A DNA stretch of 64,000 nucleotides from Dermacentor variabilis (GCF_050947875.1 NC_134568.1:267536702-267600701), one strand, 5' to 3'. Counted from the first letter of the stretch, positions 11,450 through 24,120 are shown. Translations and numbers: made by a program. Notes: a model not told the origin generated them from the letters alone.

Positions 11450-13169
11450 CGTCAGCGTCACTGCACATGCTGCGCAAGACTCAAATAGGGTTTTGCATTT
11501 GCGTCGGCGACGCTCTTTCACCGAAATAGCGACCCAAACTCGACGCAAAAGTTTTGCGTCAATGAACATGGCGGCACCCAACGAAGTGTCGGTTCTCGCC
11601 GTGGCCTGTGTACCACATTCGACCTCATTCGCTAATACCATTCTGAACTGTGCAGCACGTGCGACTGTGATCGCAGCGGCTCTTTTGCAAAGCCCAGTTA
11701 CAACCTATAAACATAAAAATAGCTTACCTCTGATACTAGAATGTGACATACTCTGGCAAACTCTGCGGTACCACGATGGTTCGATGAACGCCGAATAAAC
11801 GCGTAAGCAAAACGGTACAGCGGCACTAAATTATACGTCCGTCAGAGAAAAATGCGCGAATGACGAACCGAACAATACTGACGGGCCCAGAGAGTTTCTC
11901 AGTATTGGGGGCGAGCTCCATCACTGGAAAAGCTGACACCACCGTCGGCGTGACGTGCAAATGAGGGATCACGTGGACCCAGCGGCCGCGTCGGCTGCTT
12001 CGGAAGCGCCGAGCGAACTAAAAGTTCCACCTGCGCTGCGGTTCTGGTTAAGTGGTGAAGTTTTCCCGCCTTGGGGTATCTGTGTGACATCATTTGAAAG
12101 CACTATAATAGGTAGTGGCTGCTTTTGGAGGCGTGCAGCACGGTAGGCTACTGCTTGGTGCCGCATAGCCGGACGTACGCAACGGAGCCCGGTGTCAGCC
12201 TTGTTCACACGTAGCCGCAGGGCAAGGAGCTCCGTGAAGGTTGGCTCGCGAAACTTAGAACCGGCGAACAGCCATCGGCTACAACTCGGGTATGCAGCAA
12301 GCACAGACGCGAGGAAGATTTCTGCTACGGCATCGGGACTGCGATGTTCGGTGAGTAGCCGAAAACGCGCACTGAGACGCTCACCCGCGCCCGCTGCCCG
12401 GCAAATGTCATGACGCTTTATTTGGTCTATGAACTTGATGCTAGATTCTGGCAAGTTCACTGGAATGAATAGGGAGTGGTAAGAAGCACATTAAAATAAA
12501 AGGCATGGCATATGGTCATGTTTGTGTTATGAATTAATGTACTGGATTACGAAAAAGAAGCAGGAGAAAATCGCACGCTGAGAAAACCGATAAACATACA
12601 GTGCGACGCAACTGGTCTCTATAACGAAATCATTTTTGAACAGCTCTGATAGCGTCCACGCAACAATGGTTGCTTGTGTACTGTCAAATGCCCTTATTCT
12701 GCGGTCTAAAGCTCACGGCACGGTGCGCGAACATCCATGCAGACGCGCAGTCGGTCGCTGCGAACCCGTGCGATCGCTGCATTGAGGTTTCATTCTGTTA
12801 TGCTCCATTCTGTTACACAGACAGCCCACTATAAGAATATATTTCACATAGTTTGCTCTCAGCTTTTGCCTACCGTTCACGCAAGAAGCCGGTTCGGGAG
12901 ACTTCATCGCGGCGACCGCGCACAGTGGCGTTCACTGTACACATTCGGTAAAGAGATTCAGTTTGCCCAAGATTATTATTTTCACAGTAAAAGATTTCCC
13001 TCGTTTTGAGAGTACTTACAAAAATCTCCAGTAGTGCTGCCGCGTGGTGTTTTTATTGAGCGCCGTAACCAAACCCACGAGGAGCGCGCCGCGTTATCCC
13101 TCATACTACGAAGGGGGGGGGGGGGGGGCGCTTCCGACAGATGGCGACTCCGTAAGTCCTTGCCGACAA
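11445..13169. other. No recognised gene; G16 run at 13113-13128
   Basis: Mixed composition. A homopolymer of 16 G stands at 13113. The frame at 11969-12460 (-) has no homology that I recognise. Confidence 0.3.
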
Positions 13170-13171
13170 TA

Positions 13172-14171
13172 GAGAGTTTTAGCAGTGCCGTATTACGGTA
13201 CGGTATTACCGTTCCGCACCAACCTACCGCGATGAGCGAAAACGTTTTAGCTGCGTGTGCCGCTCGATGCGTACGGTAATGTGATAATGATGATAGTTGC
13301 GAACATTGAGGCCTTGCAGAATACAATAACTATGTGCTGAGCGCGAAATATTCATTTTGGTAAATACTAGAAAGGTTTAGCTTGTCCACACCCACATTAT
13401 TCTTTACGGAAGTTCCGGGTTATGGCAAGCGTAGACGCCAGTCACAAGGCCGGTAGCGACCTCTTGTGACACTTTGTCCTGCAACACGTGAAACATATTT
13501 TTGTTACATAGGTGTTTTTGCCTAAGCAACATATAAAAAAAGGGGTGTTTGTTGTCAGTTGCACCGCTGCCGGCACTTTACACCAGTAGACGAGTAGAAT
13601 ATAGTTAGTTAAGGCTATATAAATTCGGCGTCCCCTCTAAGTAAACTCTGCGTCACTAGATGGCGCCACCAACCTGAAGTGCTTTTTTTTTATGCCACTT
13701 TTTATTTTCAGTTGTTTCTTTTAGATTATTTTCGTTTTTTAATATTCTTTTTCTTCTCATTCGGCCAGAGTATACTAAACGCTTGTCAGAAGGGTACGGC
13801 CACAAGTTCAGTTCAGCCGAAGTTTCCTCCCGGTTAGAAGGGCTGTCTTGCTGCTACTTCGTCGTGTCGCAGCAGGTAAATTAATGTTAACTCGTGCCTT
13901 GGTCATATCATCGTGAAAAACGCACACGAGACTTGACCATGCACGGCGTGGTCTCTGTAGCCGACATCAGCTTCTCACTGTTTTGGCTTGGCGCAGCTCG
14001 GCTCGCAACACACGGTGCCAGCCGAGCCTTAGCGACTCCTTACCGTCTAGTATGCCCTACGGAAAGTCATTCCGTACGGTAAAGTTCGCGCATGCGCAGT
14101 CCTCGACCGGTATGGTATTACGCACTTACCGTACCGTATATCGTACTTTCCGTAGCACCACTAAAGGACCC
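13172..14171. mobile_element. Possible 1-kb TIR element, diverged ends
   Basis: The left end GAGAGTTTTAGCAGTGCCG and the right end (inverted) GGGTCCTTTAGTGGTGC are partly matching, followed on both sides by TACGGTACGGTA. TA flanks both ends. The start resembles the element at 3373. Confidence 0.4.
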
Positions 14172-14174
14172 TAA

Positions 14175-17000
14175 TACTGAGTGTACTATAATACGGTTGA
14201 GCGGGACGAGCGGCCGGAGCAGCGCATGCTTTGCAGTGAGGCGCCCGACGACGAAAAATACTGTGGCGGTGCTGCGATCGAAGTGGAATTTGCCGCATCA
14301 AGGTCGGTAACTGCTGGTGATTCTGCCCGTCGGGGCCGTTCGTGTCGTTTCGCGCGCTGTTGCTTGCAATCAGACCACTCAAATTATGTTCATAATTACA
14401 CATGGCGTGTATTTATGTCTTAAGAATAAATTCCTTTCTGTGGCTTTACGCCGCGCGGTGACTGCGCGTCCATTGCGACCGCAGCTAGCGTTGGCTTTCA
14501 TTCTGCTATGTTATTGTAGTTGCTTTGGAGGACAATTATTTTGCTTGTTCTACAAGCAGCACGTGTCTGTCGTGTGTATCCTTGCGCATAAAGATGATTA
14601 TATGAAAGTTATTCATAGGGCCAATGTAAAAAGGCAACCGATATTTCGCGCGCTGAACGGTGCATGGTTTATTGAAAACTTTGGACTCGATCTGCGCAAG
14701 TCGCGTCGTGAATATCGTTGCCGCGAACGCAATTTCGGAGGTTTGCAGTTAAGCCGAACGTTTAATTACGACCACAATTTGGCCGCTAAGATTGACTAAA
14801 TACGAAACTTTGCATCCTTGGCTTGCGTTCTGCGGCGCCAAGCGCCTGATTTTGTGTGGTGAGGCCAGGCAGAAAGTAGTGCAGCCTGAGTGACAATTAG
14901 TTGCCATTCGATATTTGTCACTAATAAGTTTCATGAAAACAAGCAGGTGGTTTGTCGGTGTGCCGCACTATCATCCCGGTAACCGGGCGTAGTGCAGGTG
15001 TTCAATAGATTTATTACGTCACACGCACGGCGGTCGCCTATTAATCGACACAGACGTACAAATACGGAGCAAAATCGTGTACTAAAATGTATAACGAAAC
15101 AAACAAGCTACACTCTGAGCAGGCTGTACGACTTTATTCATTCAGCGCGGCTTTCCTTCCCGACTGCCCCATGAAATGAGCGCCAGTTATAATCATCTCT
15201 AGCTGGTCTACATATGCGCAAACGCGTAACGCTTTTATAAAACGTTCGCAATGCATTGTATAGCACAAAACGGTTTTAATTTTCTTGCGGCCTAGTTACA
15301 ATTATGCCACCAAACACAGCCACACTCCAAAGAGGCCGACGCTGAAACGGATTGCTTACGTTTGGATCGCAGGGCTAAGCGCAACGCATATCTATGGCGG
15401 TGTGGTCGCCACTGACGACGCACATCGTTCCACTATTGGCAGCTTCATTCGAAATGAGTGTTTTGGCGCACGTTGGCGCAGCTCGATGGTTTGGCGCAAG
15501 ATTGCGCAGCACTTCCATCTCTGCATTTAAGTTGTATTATGTGTCCACCACTATTTTAATGTATCAATTTTATATGTTAGTATACTTGTATTTGTTTCTG
15601 TAATCCATTGTAAACCATTCTGCTTGAACCACTGTCAATCGCATTATTGAATAAACTATATTCCTTTGAAGCAAGGAACTTTCACACACACTACACACAA
15701 CCTCAACCGGACACAAACTCGCCAGAAGTTCTGTGATATTCAGAGAAGTGTCTTTAAATGAACCAGTTACATAGTGCCAAAGGTAGTTCCTAGGTTGCAA
15801 TAAAACTGCATAATTTTCACATTCGGATGGTGCCTCTCCTTAAATGTGCAGAAGTAATATCTGAGGAATCTATGAAGCAAGCATTACAAAATTTAGCTTC
15901 TAGTATAGCTATGGTTTCTGCCATGCTAACTGCAATTTTCGCTACTCAAGACAGACACATGTTTTTACCTCATGTACTCTACTGCTACTTCACAATTCAC
16001 AAGTTACATATAATAAAGAACAAGACAGTTCATGCTACTTCAAGTGTCCCTTTTAACAGTCATACTACTCTGCTCCTTCCTGAACTTAAGCCTGTTTCAC
16101 ATTGTCCAATTTTCCTTGTGATTTTGGATTTGCAACATCTCAGATGTGGCAAATATGCTGTTGGCCCCACCATGTACCTGATTTTTTTTATGTTTGGAGG
16201 AGCTGAACTTCCCTCCAAAACTGGGCGTGTGGCGTGGACAAAGAACCAATAACAATACAGATGGGCAGACATGTCACTCTGGCCTGTCAACTTATGTTTT
16301 TGTTTTCATTGAATAAGGTGTTCAAACATGAGAAGCATTTCACGAAAGTAGTTTCAAGCATGCTTTACTTTGTTTTCACTGAAGCAGCCTAAGGAATTCT
16401 GCATCAACAATAATTCCGACTTAAACCGAAATTCGTCCATGTGAAACGGCAATGCAGTCAGAAGTGTGGAAATTACTGTGTCGAAAAACGCAATGCAATA
16501 TTACACCCCTATGGAATAAACTTTAGTAACTATTTTGGACTGTTACACTACCATTCTTATGAAACATGGTCACCTAGGCCTCGAAAATAAAAATACATTT
16601 TAGGTACACTTGCCTCAATAAATTATGGCATATTACACACTTTACATCTCAGCATTTAAATCAACAATGCTGAATATTTTGCCTCTCTGTCTTGTTGTAT
16701 TGCTTTTTTTTCAATTGTGCATCCAATGTTCGTGCTGTATCTATTATTTGATGCACATATGTATAACTTAATGTATCACATTCAAACCTTACGTTCGTGC
16801 AATGTACTTTTGTTAACTTATCCCTCTGCATTTTCATTATTTATGCACTGATTTTGCACATATTTAACAGTTTCATCAACTGCTGTATTTTGCTCCTGCC
16901 TTGCATGCTGGAATATGGGCCTTGTCAAGCCCATTTAGTGGCTTTTTGGTGATGGTACTCAAAATCTTAATCCCTGTTTTCACAATAAAGATTGCTTTAT
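14175..17000. other. No recognised gene; AT-rich from 15540
   Basis: The frames at 14317-14799 and 15827-16252 (+) lack recognisable domains. AATAAA occurs at 15649 and 16984, so part of 15600-17000 might be a 3' UTR or lncRNA end, but no exon could be tied to it. Confidence 0.3.
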
Positions 17001-17007
17001 TGAAACA

Positions 17008-17475
17008 AAAAAGTCGCACTTTTCGCCCGAAAAGCGAAGCATCGATTGCGATAGCAAATTAGTACACAGCTATACGAAGTAGGGGTAGTAGTTTTACCGG
17101 CCTTACAAACTTGAAAATATTCGCTTAATAACTGAATTAACAAGCATGGCGTCAGCGCGCACAAGCAAACATGAACACATCACATTAGATGAGCGCGGAC
17201 ACTCGCTGCAAAATGCTGGACGCTGGTGTTAGCAAGCGCGGCAGAAGCAGCGAGCGAAGTGACCTTCGTGCGGTCTATAACTTCAACGCATGAGCGGCGA
17301 GAACACAGCGTACACAAGGGTATGAACCGTCTGCAGATCCCTTTTCACGATACGGCGCGCGCGGCCGTGCAAACGACACACCTGTTGGCGGAGTCGAAGC
17401 CGCCCCCCTCACCTCGTTCCTCCATATGACGCGCGAGATTGAGCCGCGATCGTCAGTTCTCCTTGCGCCCGGTAG
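17008..17475 (+). repeat. Dispersed repeat R, left part (copy 1)
   Basis: This sequence is repeated, diverged, at 53375-53940 (shared blocks include GATTGCGATAGCAAATTAG). Its continuation appears at 21837-21975, on the far side of an inserted retrotransposon. The R ends carry the inverted pair ATTGCGATAGCAA / TTGCTATCGCAAT, suggesting a non-autonomous DNA element. CpG-rich inside, no convincing frame. Confidence 0.75.
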
Positions 17476-17712
17476 CGAAAGGCGCAGTTGCACGGGTACC
17501 AAGGCACAACAGCTGAACTCGCGGACACGCTGTGTGACAGATATCTCTGTCGCATAGAGGACCCGATTGGGCTCGAGTACGAGTACGCGGGCAAGCCTAA
17601 TCCAGACCCTGATGCCCCTTTCACATTCCACGACCTTAGGGCGGCTTTAGCTAAGATGCGCAGAGGTACGGCTCCGGGCCGCGATCGCACAACAGCGAAA
17701 CTATTGGCGAAT

Positions 17713-17949
17713 TAAATTTGAATTATGGGGTTTTACGTGCCAAAACCACTTTCTGATTATGAGGCACGCCGTAGTGGAGGACTCCGGAAATTTCGACCAC
17801 CCGGGGTTCTTTAACGTGCACCTAAATCTAAGAACACGGGTGTTTTCGCATTTCGCCCCCATCGAAATGCGGCCGCCGTGGCCGGGATTCGATCCCGCGA
17901 CCTCGTGCTCAGCAGCCTAACACCATAGCCACTGAGCAACCACGGCGGG
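17713..17949 (-). mobile_element. tRNA-derived SINE (Ruka-like), full length
   Basis: Read on the minus strand it begins with a tRNA-like head having an A box (TTGCTCAGTGGCTATGG) and a B box (GGGATCGAATCCC), followed by a tRNA-unrelated body and a short AT-rich tail. It is flanked by an exact 11-bp duplication TATTGGCGAAT (17702-17712 and 17950-17960), proving insertion into the I-clade element. The family name is from memory of a described ixodid SINE. Confidence 0.92.
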
Positions 17950-17999
17950 TATTGGCGAATCCCAGACTCGGCCTGCCTTCACTTGCTAGAGTAAATTAA

Positions 18000-19462
18000 A
18001 GGGACCCTGAAACGATTTTGACGATTTTCTACAAACGTACGGAGTCGTTAGAGTAGGTCATTCTGATCATTAATTGACACATCTAAGTGCTTCGCGTAAA
18101 GAGTGTAATTTATTATAAGGTTTTAAAAATGCACATCGCTGCCGATCGCAGCACATTGCTTGGCGGAATTTTAAGCCGCCCCTACCCATATGACCGAAAT
18201 CACCCATATGACGTCAGTGGGGCGAGCTATCGGATTGGCTGACCAGGGCGCGTGATTGATAATTTTTCCAACTTTATGGTAAACAAATGATCTTCGTAAT
18301 AGTTGGAATGTTAGTTAATTTATTTTTATCAAAAGAAAGTAACATAGAGAGAATGCACAAGAACAATTTTTCCGTACACTTAAGCACTTCCGGCACACAG
18401 CAAGTGTCGTCTGCTTGTGTTACAACGTGCTCCGTCTTTGACGAGAGCTCAACCGTCAGTGTCGGTTTGTCTTTTCGCGAGCGCTACGATTCGACTTTGT
18501 TGCGTTGTGGACTGCAAACGTAGCGACTGGCAATATGTCAAGCTGCGACATCGTGTCCCTCTGCAAGCCAGTAGACGAGCAGACTGGCTGCAGCGTATCG
18601 GACTGCCGCTATCCGATCGTTGCCAGGATTTGTGCGATTGCGGCCGTCACTTTACACTGGAAGATTACTAACGCAATAGCGTTTCGCGAGTCCGGTATTA
18701 GGGTAAGCGCAAGGGGACAGGGCCTGGCCGTGTCCGCTTGCGTGTCGTTTCAGAGGATGAATAGAAGCGCAAAGGTGAATGGTCTGCACGGTGCAGCCAC
18801 CTGGTGGCACAGAGCTCAACCACACACAGTAGCAGTAACAAAATATATTCTTTGCTGCTGGTGTAAATTTTTCGCAGGAGTGTAATCGTTAACACGTTGT
18901 TTTTGTAAATGTTTAAAATGTTTTACACTTGGTTAGAGCAGTATTAGCTCTTTCTTTGGCTGGTTAAGCTCTGCGCTACGGGTGGCTAGACCATGGAGAC
19001 CGATCAGGCAGCTCACGTACGTCTACGCTAAAGTTGCTTCATCAGCTTTAGTTTATGCCTCCACCGTGAAATATTCAGGTAGTGTGTGATTACCGGAATA
19101 CCAGACACGTTCGGCGCTACAACAGAATGCTCGCAACGCACGCTGCTTCGATAGCTCTCGCTTGGGGTCGACGGCCAAGCGGCTAGCGGAGAGGTATCTC
19201 GCGGGCGGGGGTGGGCTCCAAAACAACCGGAAGTGGACGATGTGACGTCGCATCGTGATGCAGAACCAGTGATGGCGGAGCTTAGTCCCGATCGCTCGGC
19301 GAACGAGTTGAGGAGGAAAAGCATGGCTAGGGAGGAGGGTAACATGTAATCACTTGTAGTTCCATTAATACGTAACGCTTCACCTAAATTGTGGTGCGAA
19401 TGTTCTACTTAAGCTGTACCCTACGCGTCTACAAAATTTGTCCGAACCGTTTCAGGGGCCCT
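18000..19462. mobile_element. TTAA-flanked TIR element, non-autonomous, 1.46 kb
   Basis: The ends are inverted repeats, AGGGACCCTGAAACG left and AGGGCCCCTGAAACG right (reverse complement), flanked by TTAA at 17996-17999 and 19463-19466. Removing the element and one TTAA rejoins the interrupted retrotransposon (LLE, stop, INQTW), which supports TTAA as the target site, as in piggyBac-type transposition. No transposase frame is recognisable inside. Confidence 0.75.
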
Positions 19463-20085
19463 TTAATCAGACCTGGGACGGGCGTCCACTCCCCAATTGG
19501 AAGACCTCCTTGGTCACCTTCATTCCTAAGCCAGACAAGGCCGTAAATACTGAGAACCTAAGGCCCATCTCACTGACTTCGAGTGCGGCCAAACGTGGAG
19601 AAGATGGTTCGGGATTGCCTCTCTCCGTACATGGAGGCTAAGGCCTCTTTGCAGACACTATGTTTGGTTTCTGCCCGCCTATGTCTGCACAGGACGTTCT
19701 CCTCCAACTACATCGCGACATAATACGACCCACGGCCATGCACCACAACGACAAGGCCATCCTTGCCCTCGATCTTAAGGGGGCCTTTGACAACGTTCGT
19801 CACGGCAGCATCCTGGCAAACCTGAGCACCACGGATAGCGGGCACAAGGCATTCGTCTACGTCAGAGATTTCCTCTCGAAGCGTCAGGCCCTCCTTAAGA
19901 TCGAGGATGGGGAATATGGCCCATACACCGTGGGCACACGGGGCACTCCCCAAGGAGCGGTCTTGTCGCCACTCTTTTTCAACATTGCCATGACGCAGCT
20001 TCCACAACAATTAACCCGGGTGGAAAGCATCCATCACGCACTTTACGCGGATGACATAACAAGTTGGACTACCGAAGGGAGTGTT

Positions 20086-20275
20086 TTTTTTTATGGGGTT
20101 TTACGTGCCAAAACCACTTTCTGATTATGAGGCACGCCGTAGTGGAGGACTCCGGAAATTTCGACCACCTGGGGTTCTTTAACGTGCACCTAAATCTAAG
20201 TACATGGGTGTTTTCGCATTTCGCCCCCATCGAAATGCGGCCGCCGTGGCCGGGATTCGATCCCGCGACCTTGTG
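20086..20275 (-). mobile_element. 5'-truncated Ruka-like SINE inside the RT domain
   Basis: 190 bp, missing the A-box part of the tRNA head; flanked by an exact 13-bp duplication CGAAGGGAGTGTT (20073-20085 and 20276-20288). Removing it restores the reading frame from the YADD block into the thumb, so it landed in a then-open frame. Confidence 0.93.
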
Positions 20276-21836
20276 CGAAGGGAGTGTTGGGGAAATGGAG
20301 GACCGCCTCCAGCGGGCCGCTTCCATCGTCGATAGCTATGCTATCCACTGTGGTCTCCAATGCGCTCCTGCGAAATCGGAACTTCTTCGCACCAGAACCA
20401 ATCCCAAAGACAACACGAGTTTGCGTCTCTTTCTGATGGGAGGTCCTATTAGAGAGGTCGAGGAAATCCGGATCCTGGGTCTGTTCATCCATCACAGACT
20501 CAGCCTGGAATCCACTATCGACAAACTCAAACGCGTAGGCGAACAGTGCAGGGACGCGCTTCGGCTCGCCCATGCTTTCGTAACCAGCAGGATCCTATAC
20601 TCCGTACCCCACCTTCGCACTACAAAGAAACACGATGAACGCATCGACGCCATCATAAGGAAGGTTACAAAGCGAGCTTTGGACCTCCCGGTGGGTACCT
20701 GCAACGCTAAGTTGTTGGCTCTAGGTGTGCTTAACTCCTACCAGGAGTGAAGGAGGCCCACCTTGTGAACCAATACACGCGAATCTCGCAGACGGTGTCC
20801 GGGCGCCACCTGCTAGACCGCTTGCAGATACAACACGAGTGCATTCCAGAGGAGACATGCAGGCTCCCGGAGCTCTGGCGTCACAAGCTCTGGGTTCCTC
20901 CACTCCCGCGCAACATGGACACGCAGATACATGAAGGCGGACGAAAGGCGCGCACTCGGGCCCTCGAACACCAATATGGATTAAAGCAGGGTGTATACTA
21001 GGTTGATGTGGCAGGGCCGTCCGTCGCCCACTGGATTCTACACGGCTGCCGTAGTTCACCGGGACCAATGAGTTAACGGACTTTCCTACCGCGCTTTCAA
21101 CTCTGCGCAGGCCGAGGAGGTTGCTATAGCACTTGCCGCCTCGGACCCGAATTCGAAGGTAATCATCACAGATTCGCGCAGAGCCTGTGAGCACTACCTG
21201 GCGGGCGAGGTATCACATTTAGCCTACCGCATTTTAAAGCGAGCCGTGAGGGAATCGGACCCTTCACCCAAACGCATTATTTGGACTCCTGGCCACCAGG
21301 GCCTTAGAGGTAACGAGGCTGCGGACGCGGCCGCCCGAGCGCTTACCCACCGGGCACCTCAACCAGACTCTTCCGGCTCAGAGATTAGACAACCGCTTCT
21401 GCAGTTCAGGGAAATCGTGGCAGACTATTACGAACGTCATCGGCTTTTCCCCGTCCCTGCTAAGGGCCTGAGTAAGGCCGACGAACGAACCCTGCGGCGC
21501 CTGCAGACACAAACACCCTGTTTTGTCCTGCAATAGCGAAACATTTTGACCCAAAAGTTGATGGGCGATGCCCTCACTGTGGGGAAGTATCCGATAACTT
21601 TCACATGGTGTGGGCATGTCAGATGAATCCATCCCCCCACTAGAGAGGCATGGGAGGCAGCCCTACTCAATTGCTCGGCGCTGGAGTCTCAAATGGCTTT
21701 AGTCCAACGGGTGCGGGTAGCAGCTTCGTCCAGTGGGATCCCAGACTAAAGACTCCACCTATGTAAAGGGCTATTTTTGGCCTGCAAACTCAATTTATAG
21801 AATAAAAGTTTTTCATCATCATCATCATCATCATCG

Positions 21837-21975
21837 TGCGCTTTCATTCGCACATACAGCATACGACGCGCGGCGACGGCGTTATCCCTCTTGGACTTTA
21901 TACAGAACCTCAAAGCGACGGCAAAAATGTGCCTGGAGTGCCCATATAATTGCTATCGCAATAAAACGAAGTACA
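21837..21975 (+). repeat. Dispersed repeat R, right part (copy 1)
   Basis: It matches 53930-54070 (shared TGCCTGGAGTG region and the TTGCTATCGCAATAA end). Together with 17008-17475 it makes one R copy split by the I-clade retrotransposon. Confidence 0.7.
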
Positions 21976-22555
21976 CTATAAGCTTACAGTGACCGCATGC
22001 CGAGCCACTAATGGAAAAATGGTGCAACTTATCTGCCTATCATCATCTAAATGCATCTGAATCAGAAGGAGAATTCAAGCAATGCATGTGAAATCAATGA
22101 ATAAAGATCTCAATGCAACAAAGGAACATAAGTATGCTCTTCATACTCACACTCAGTGAAAATATACTGAGAAAATATAACTCTTAAGATCCAAATGAGA
22201 TAATGAACAAAGTAGGCTTAAAATAATGCACCCTCACAGAGTCAATTTTGTCCACACTGGTTAGTGAACTACTTCAATTATTGCTCTAAAGTTGTGTATG
22301 TGTACTTGAGTGCTTTCTGTTCTGCAATGCGCATGCAATGTTAACTTACACTAAAGGCAATTGGAGCAGCAGCAGAATATGCTGAAATATATCATTTATT
22401 CTCAGTATAAGTGGCTTTTGAATATGGTATTTCTTAGCATATACATGCTCAGAGATTGTATACAGCCTTACGGTATGTGCACATATTCTGTGTGTGTGAA
22501 TAGTTGCAAATAACTAGAGAAAGTGCATTAAGGAAATATGGAAATGAGACACCCC

Positions 22556-24120
22556 ACTTAACTGTTTCATTACCAGGTCAATAGAAATAGATCAATGTGA
22601 TTTACAATTCTTCCAAGCGTTGCTAAACATTTCCATTGGAATTCTTACGTTAGCAACAGCATGCACCGTCAGAGATGACGACTGAACTTTAACTATTTGT
22701 CAGATGTGACAATTTTTGACAGATTAGGGAGTATGGAAAAAGAAAACTTTGAATGGCGGTATTACGAAAACTAGCCTCCAGTGCTTTTAGTACTTCAATT
22801 AAAAGACGCAAAATTTGCACTTTGGTTGACTGGGCAATATAATATTTAAATGACAGTAGCAGTGAAGAAAAAAAGGCCCGCCCCTCTTGTGTTGTCAATT
22901 TTCTGATCAGACGCATAGGCTGTTTTAATGACACCTCAAACAATGGTAAGCACTCATGAGTACATAGTGCATATTATTTTGATAATTGTGTTCAGCTAAC
23001 ATCAAATGCATTTATTTTTCCCACCATGGGGTGCTTTTATTCACCAGCGCTTCGACACTATTTGTACAAAGTTTTATGAGCAATCCTTCCTGACGTGTGG
23101 TGTTTTCATTCAGACAAGACCACATAGTTAAAATTGAATTATGGGCTTTTATGCGCCAAAACCACGATCTCATTATGAGGCATGCCATAGTGGGGGACTC
23201 CGGGAATTTGGGCCATCTGGGGTTCTTTAATGTGCACCTAAATCTAAGTACATGGGTTTTTTCGCATTTTTCTCCCACCGAAATGCTGTTGCCATAGCTG
23301 GGACTAGATCCCGCGACGTAATGCTTAGCAGCCCAACACCACAGCCACTAAGCAACCATGGAAGATAAGACCAGGCAGTCGATTTCAGACTGACCTTCAG
23401 CTGAACCTTAACTAGCTGTCTAATGTCTTACATATTAGAGCCACCTGTGGAAATGCTCTTATTCATTATTGTAAAGCATTGTACAGGAACTTAAAAGCAT
23501 GTGGAGGCTCCCGTGCCAGTTGAACACATACTAGAGCAAATCGCTTGCAGAGAAAAGCTGATCAAAGACAATATACAAACATGAAGAGGCTTCTGCATGC
23601 TGCCTGAACTGACAGTCATTGCTTCACGGTCCTAAAAAATGCCGTAAAAAAAGATCAGGTGCCTGCTGCAATAAGTAAAAACAAATTCTTCCTTTACAAA
23701 AGGCACCTAACCTGTTTTCACATTTGCAAAGTCACTGCTTTCTTGCATAGCATGGGCATCGTATTGGCCATAGTATTGGGCGTCAATACTATGGCTAGTA
23801 CTGCTGCCAACAACTCTTTGGAACTTTTTTGCATGATCTGACTTGCAAAAGTTGGGAACTAGGAACCAGATGCACATTTCGTATATCTCAGTTTCTAATG
23901 TTTACTTGCTCTCAGTACTTATGCTAAATATGGCAAATTCTCACTTTCCTTTGTTTCTTGATGTGCTTCTTTGAAGTTTCACATAGAAATTCTTAAAATT
24001 GTCAGAGAAATTATTACTGGTATAATTTCATTCAAAACAGCAGTGATGAGGCTATAATTTTATGTATCATACTAAACTATGAGAGCACTATTTTTTGAAA
24101 TAAAATGTAAAAACACAAAA
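22556..24120 (+). repeat. Long dispersed repeat / duplicated segment, copy A
   Basis: Collinear, diverged similarity to 53200-57770 runs through many shared blocks, for example around 22790/54090, 22970/54290, 23380/54440, 23500/57170 and 24090/57740. The intervening parts of copy B are later insertions. No coding sequence is recognised. It could be an old transposon or a local segmental duplication. Confidence 0.75.
23129..23366 (-). mobile_element. Ruka-like SINE in copy A of the duplicated segment
   Basis: A complete diverged SINE with a decayed A and B box near 23300-23350. Flanked by an imperfect 13-bp duplication (AAGACCACATAGT and AAGACCAGGCAGT). Copy B has the empty site near 54425-54442. 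Confidence 0.85.

Larger units (their letters stand above)
17476..21836 (+). mobile_element. 5'-truncated I-clade non-LTR retrotransposon (RT, RNase H, Cys-rich end), broken by three insertions
   Basis: In pieces along the plus strand: a pre-RT segment (17488-17715), RT fingers and palm (19454-20085, with the LKGAFDNVRHG block, GTPQGAVLSPLFF and the catalytic YADD), thumb (20289-20750), RNase H (about 21150-21400, TDSRRA and WTPGHQGLRGNEAADAAAR), and a CCHC-like end (CPHCGEVSDNFHMVWAC near 21570). It ends in (TCA)n at 21811-21834, typical of I-clade elements. ORF1 and the endonuclease are missing. Stops and frame changes (for example near 17985, 19590, 20750-21150) mean it is dead. It sits inside repeat R. 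Confidence 0.9.

Noticed and set aside
10839..11798. Long frames through the (TA)32 tract on both strands (up to 212 codons)
   Set aside because: They depend on the Tyr-Ile repeat of a microsatellite, have no domain, and overlap each other on both strands.
14317..14799. 160-codon plus-strand frame
   Set aside because: No domain recognised and composition changes along the frame; judged chance.
15827..16252. 141-codon plus-strand frame
   Set aside because: No recognisable family and AT-rich surroundings; at most part of a non-coding transcript.
20721..21194. 157-codon minus-strand frame opposite the LINE
   Set aside because: Antisense shadow of the reverse transcriptase/RNase H coding strand.
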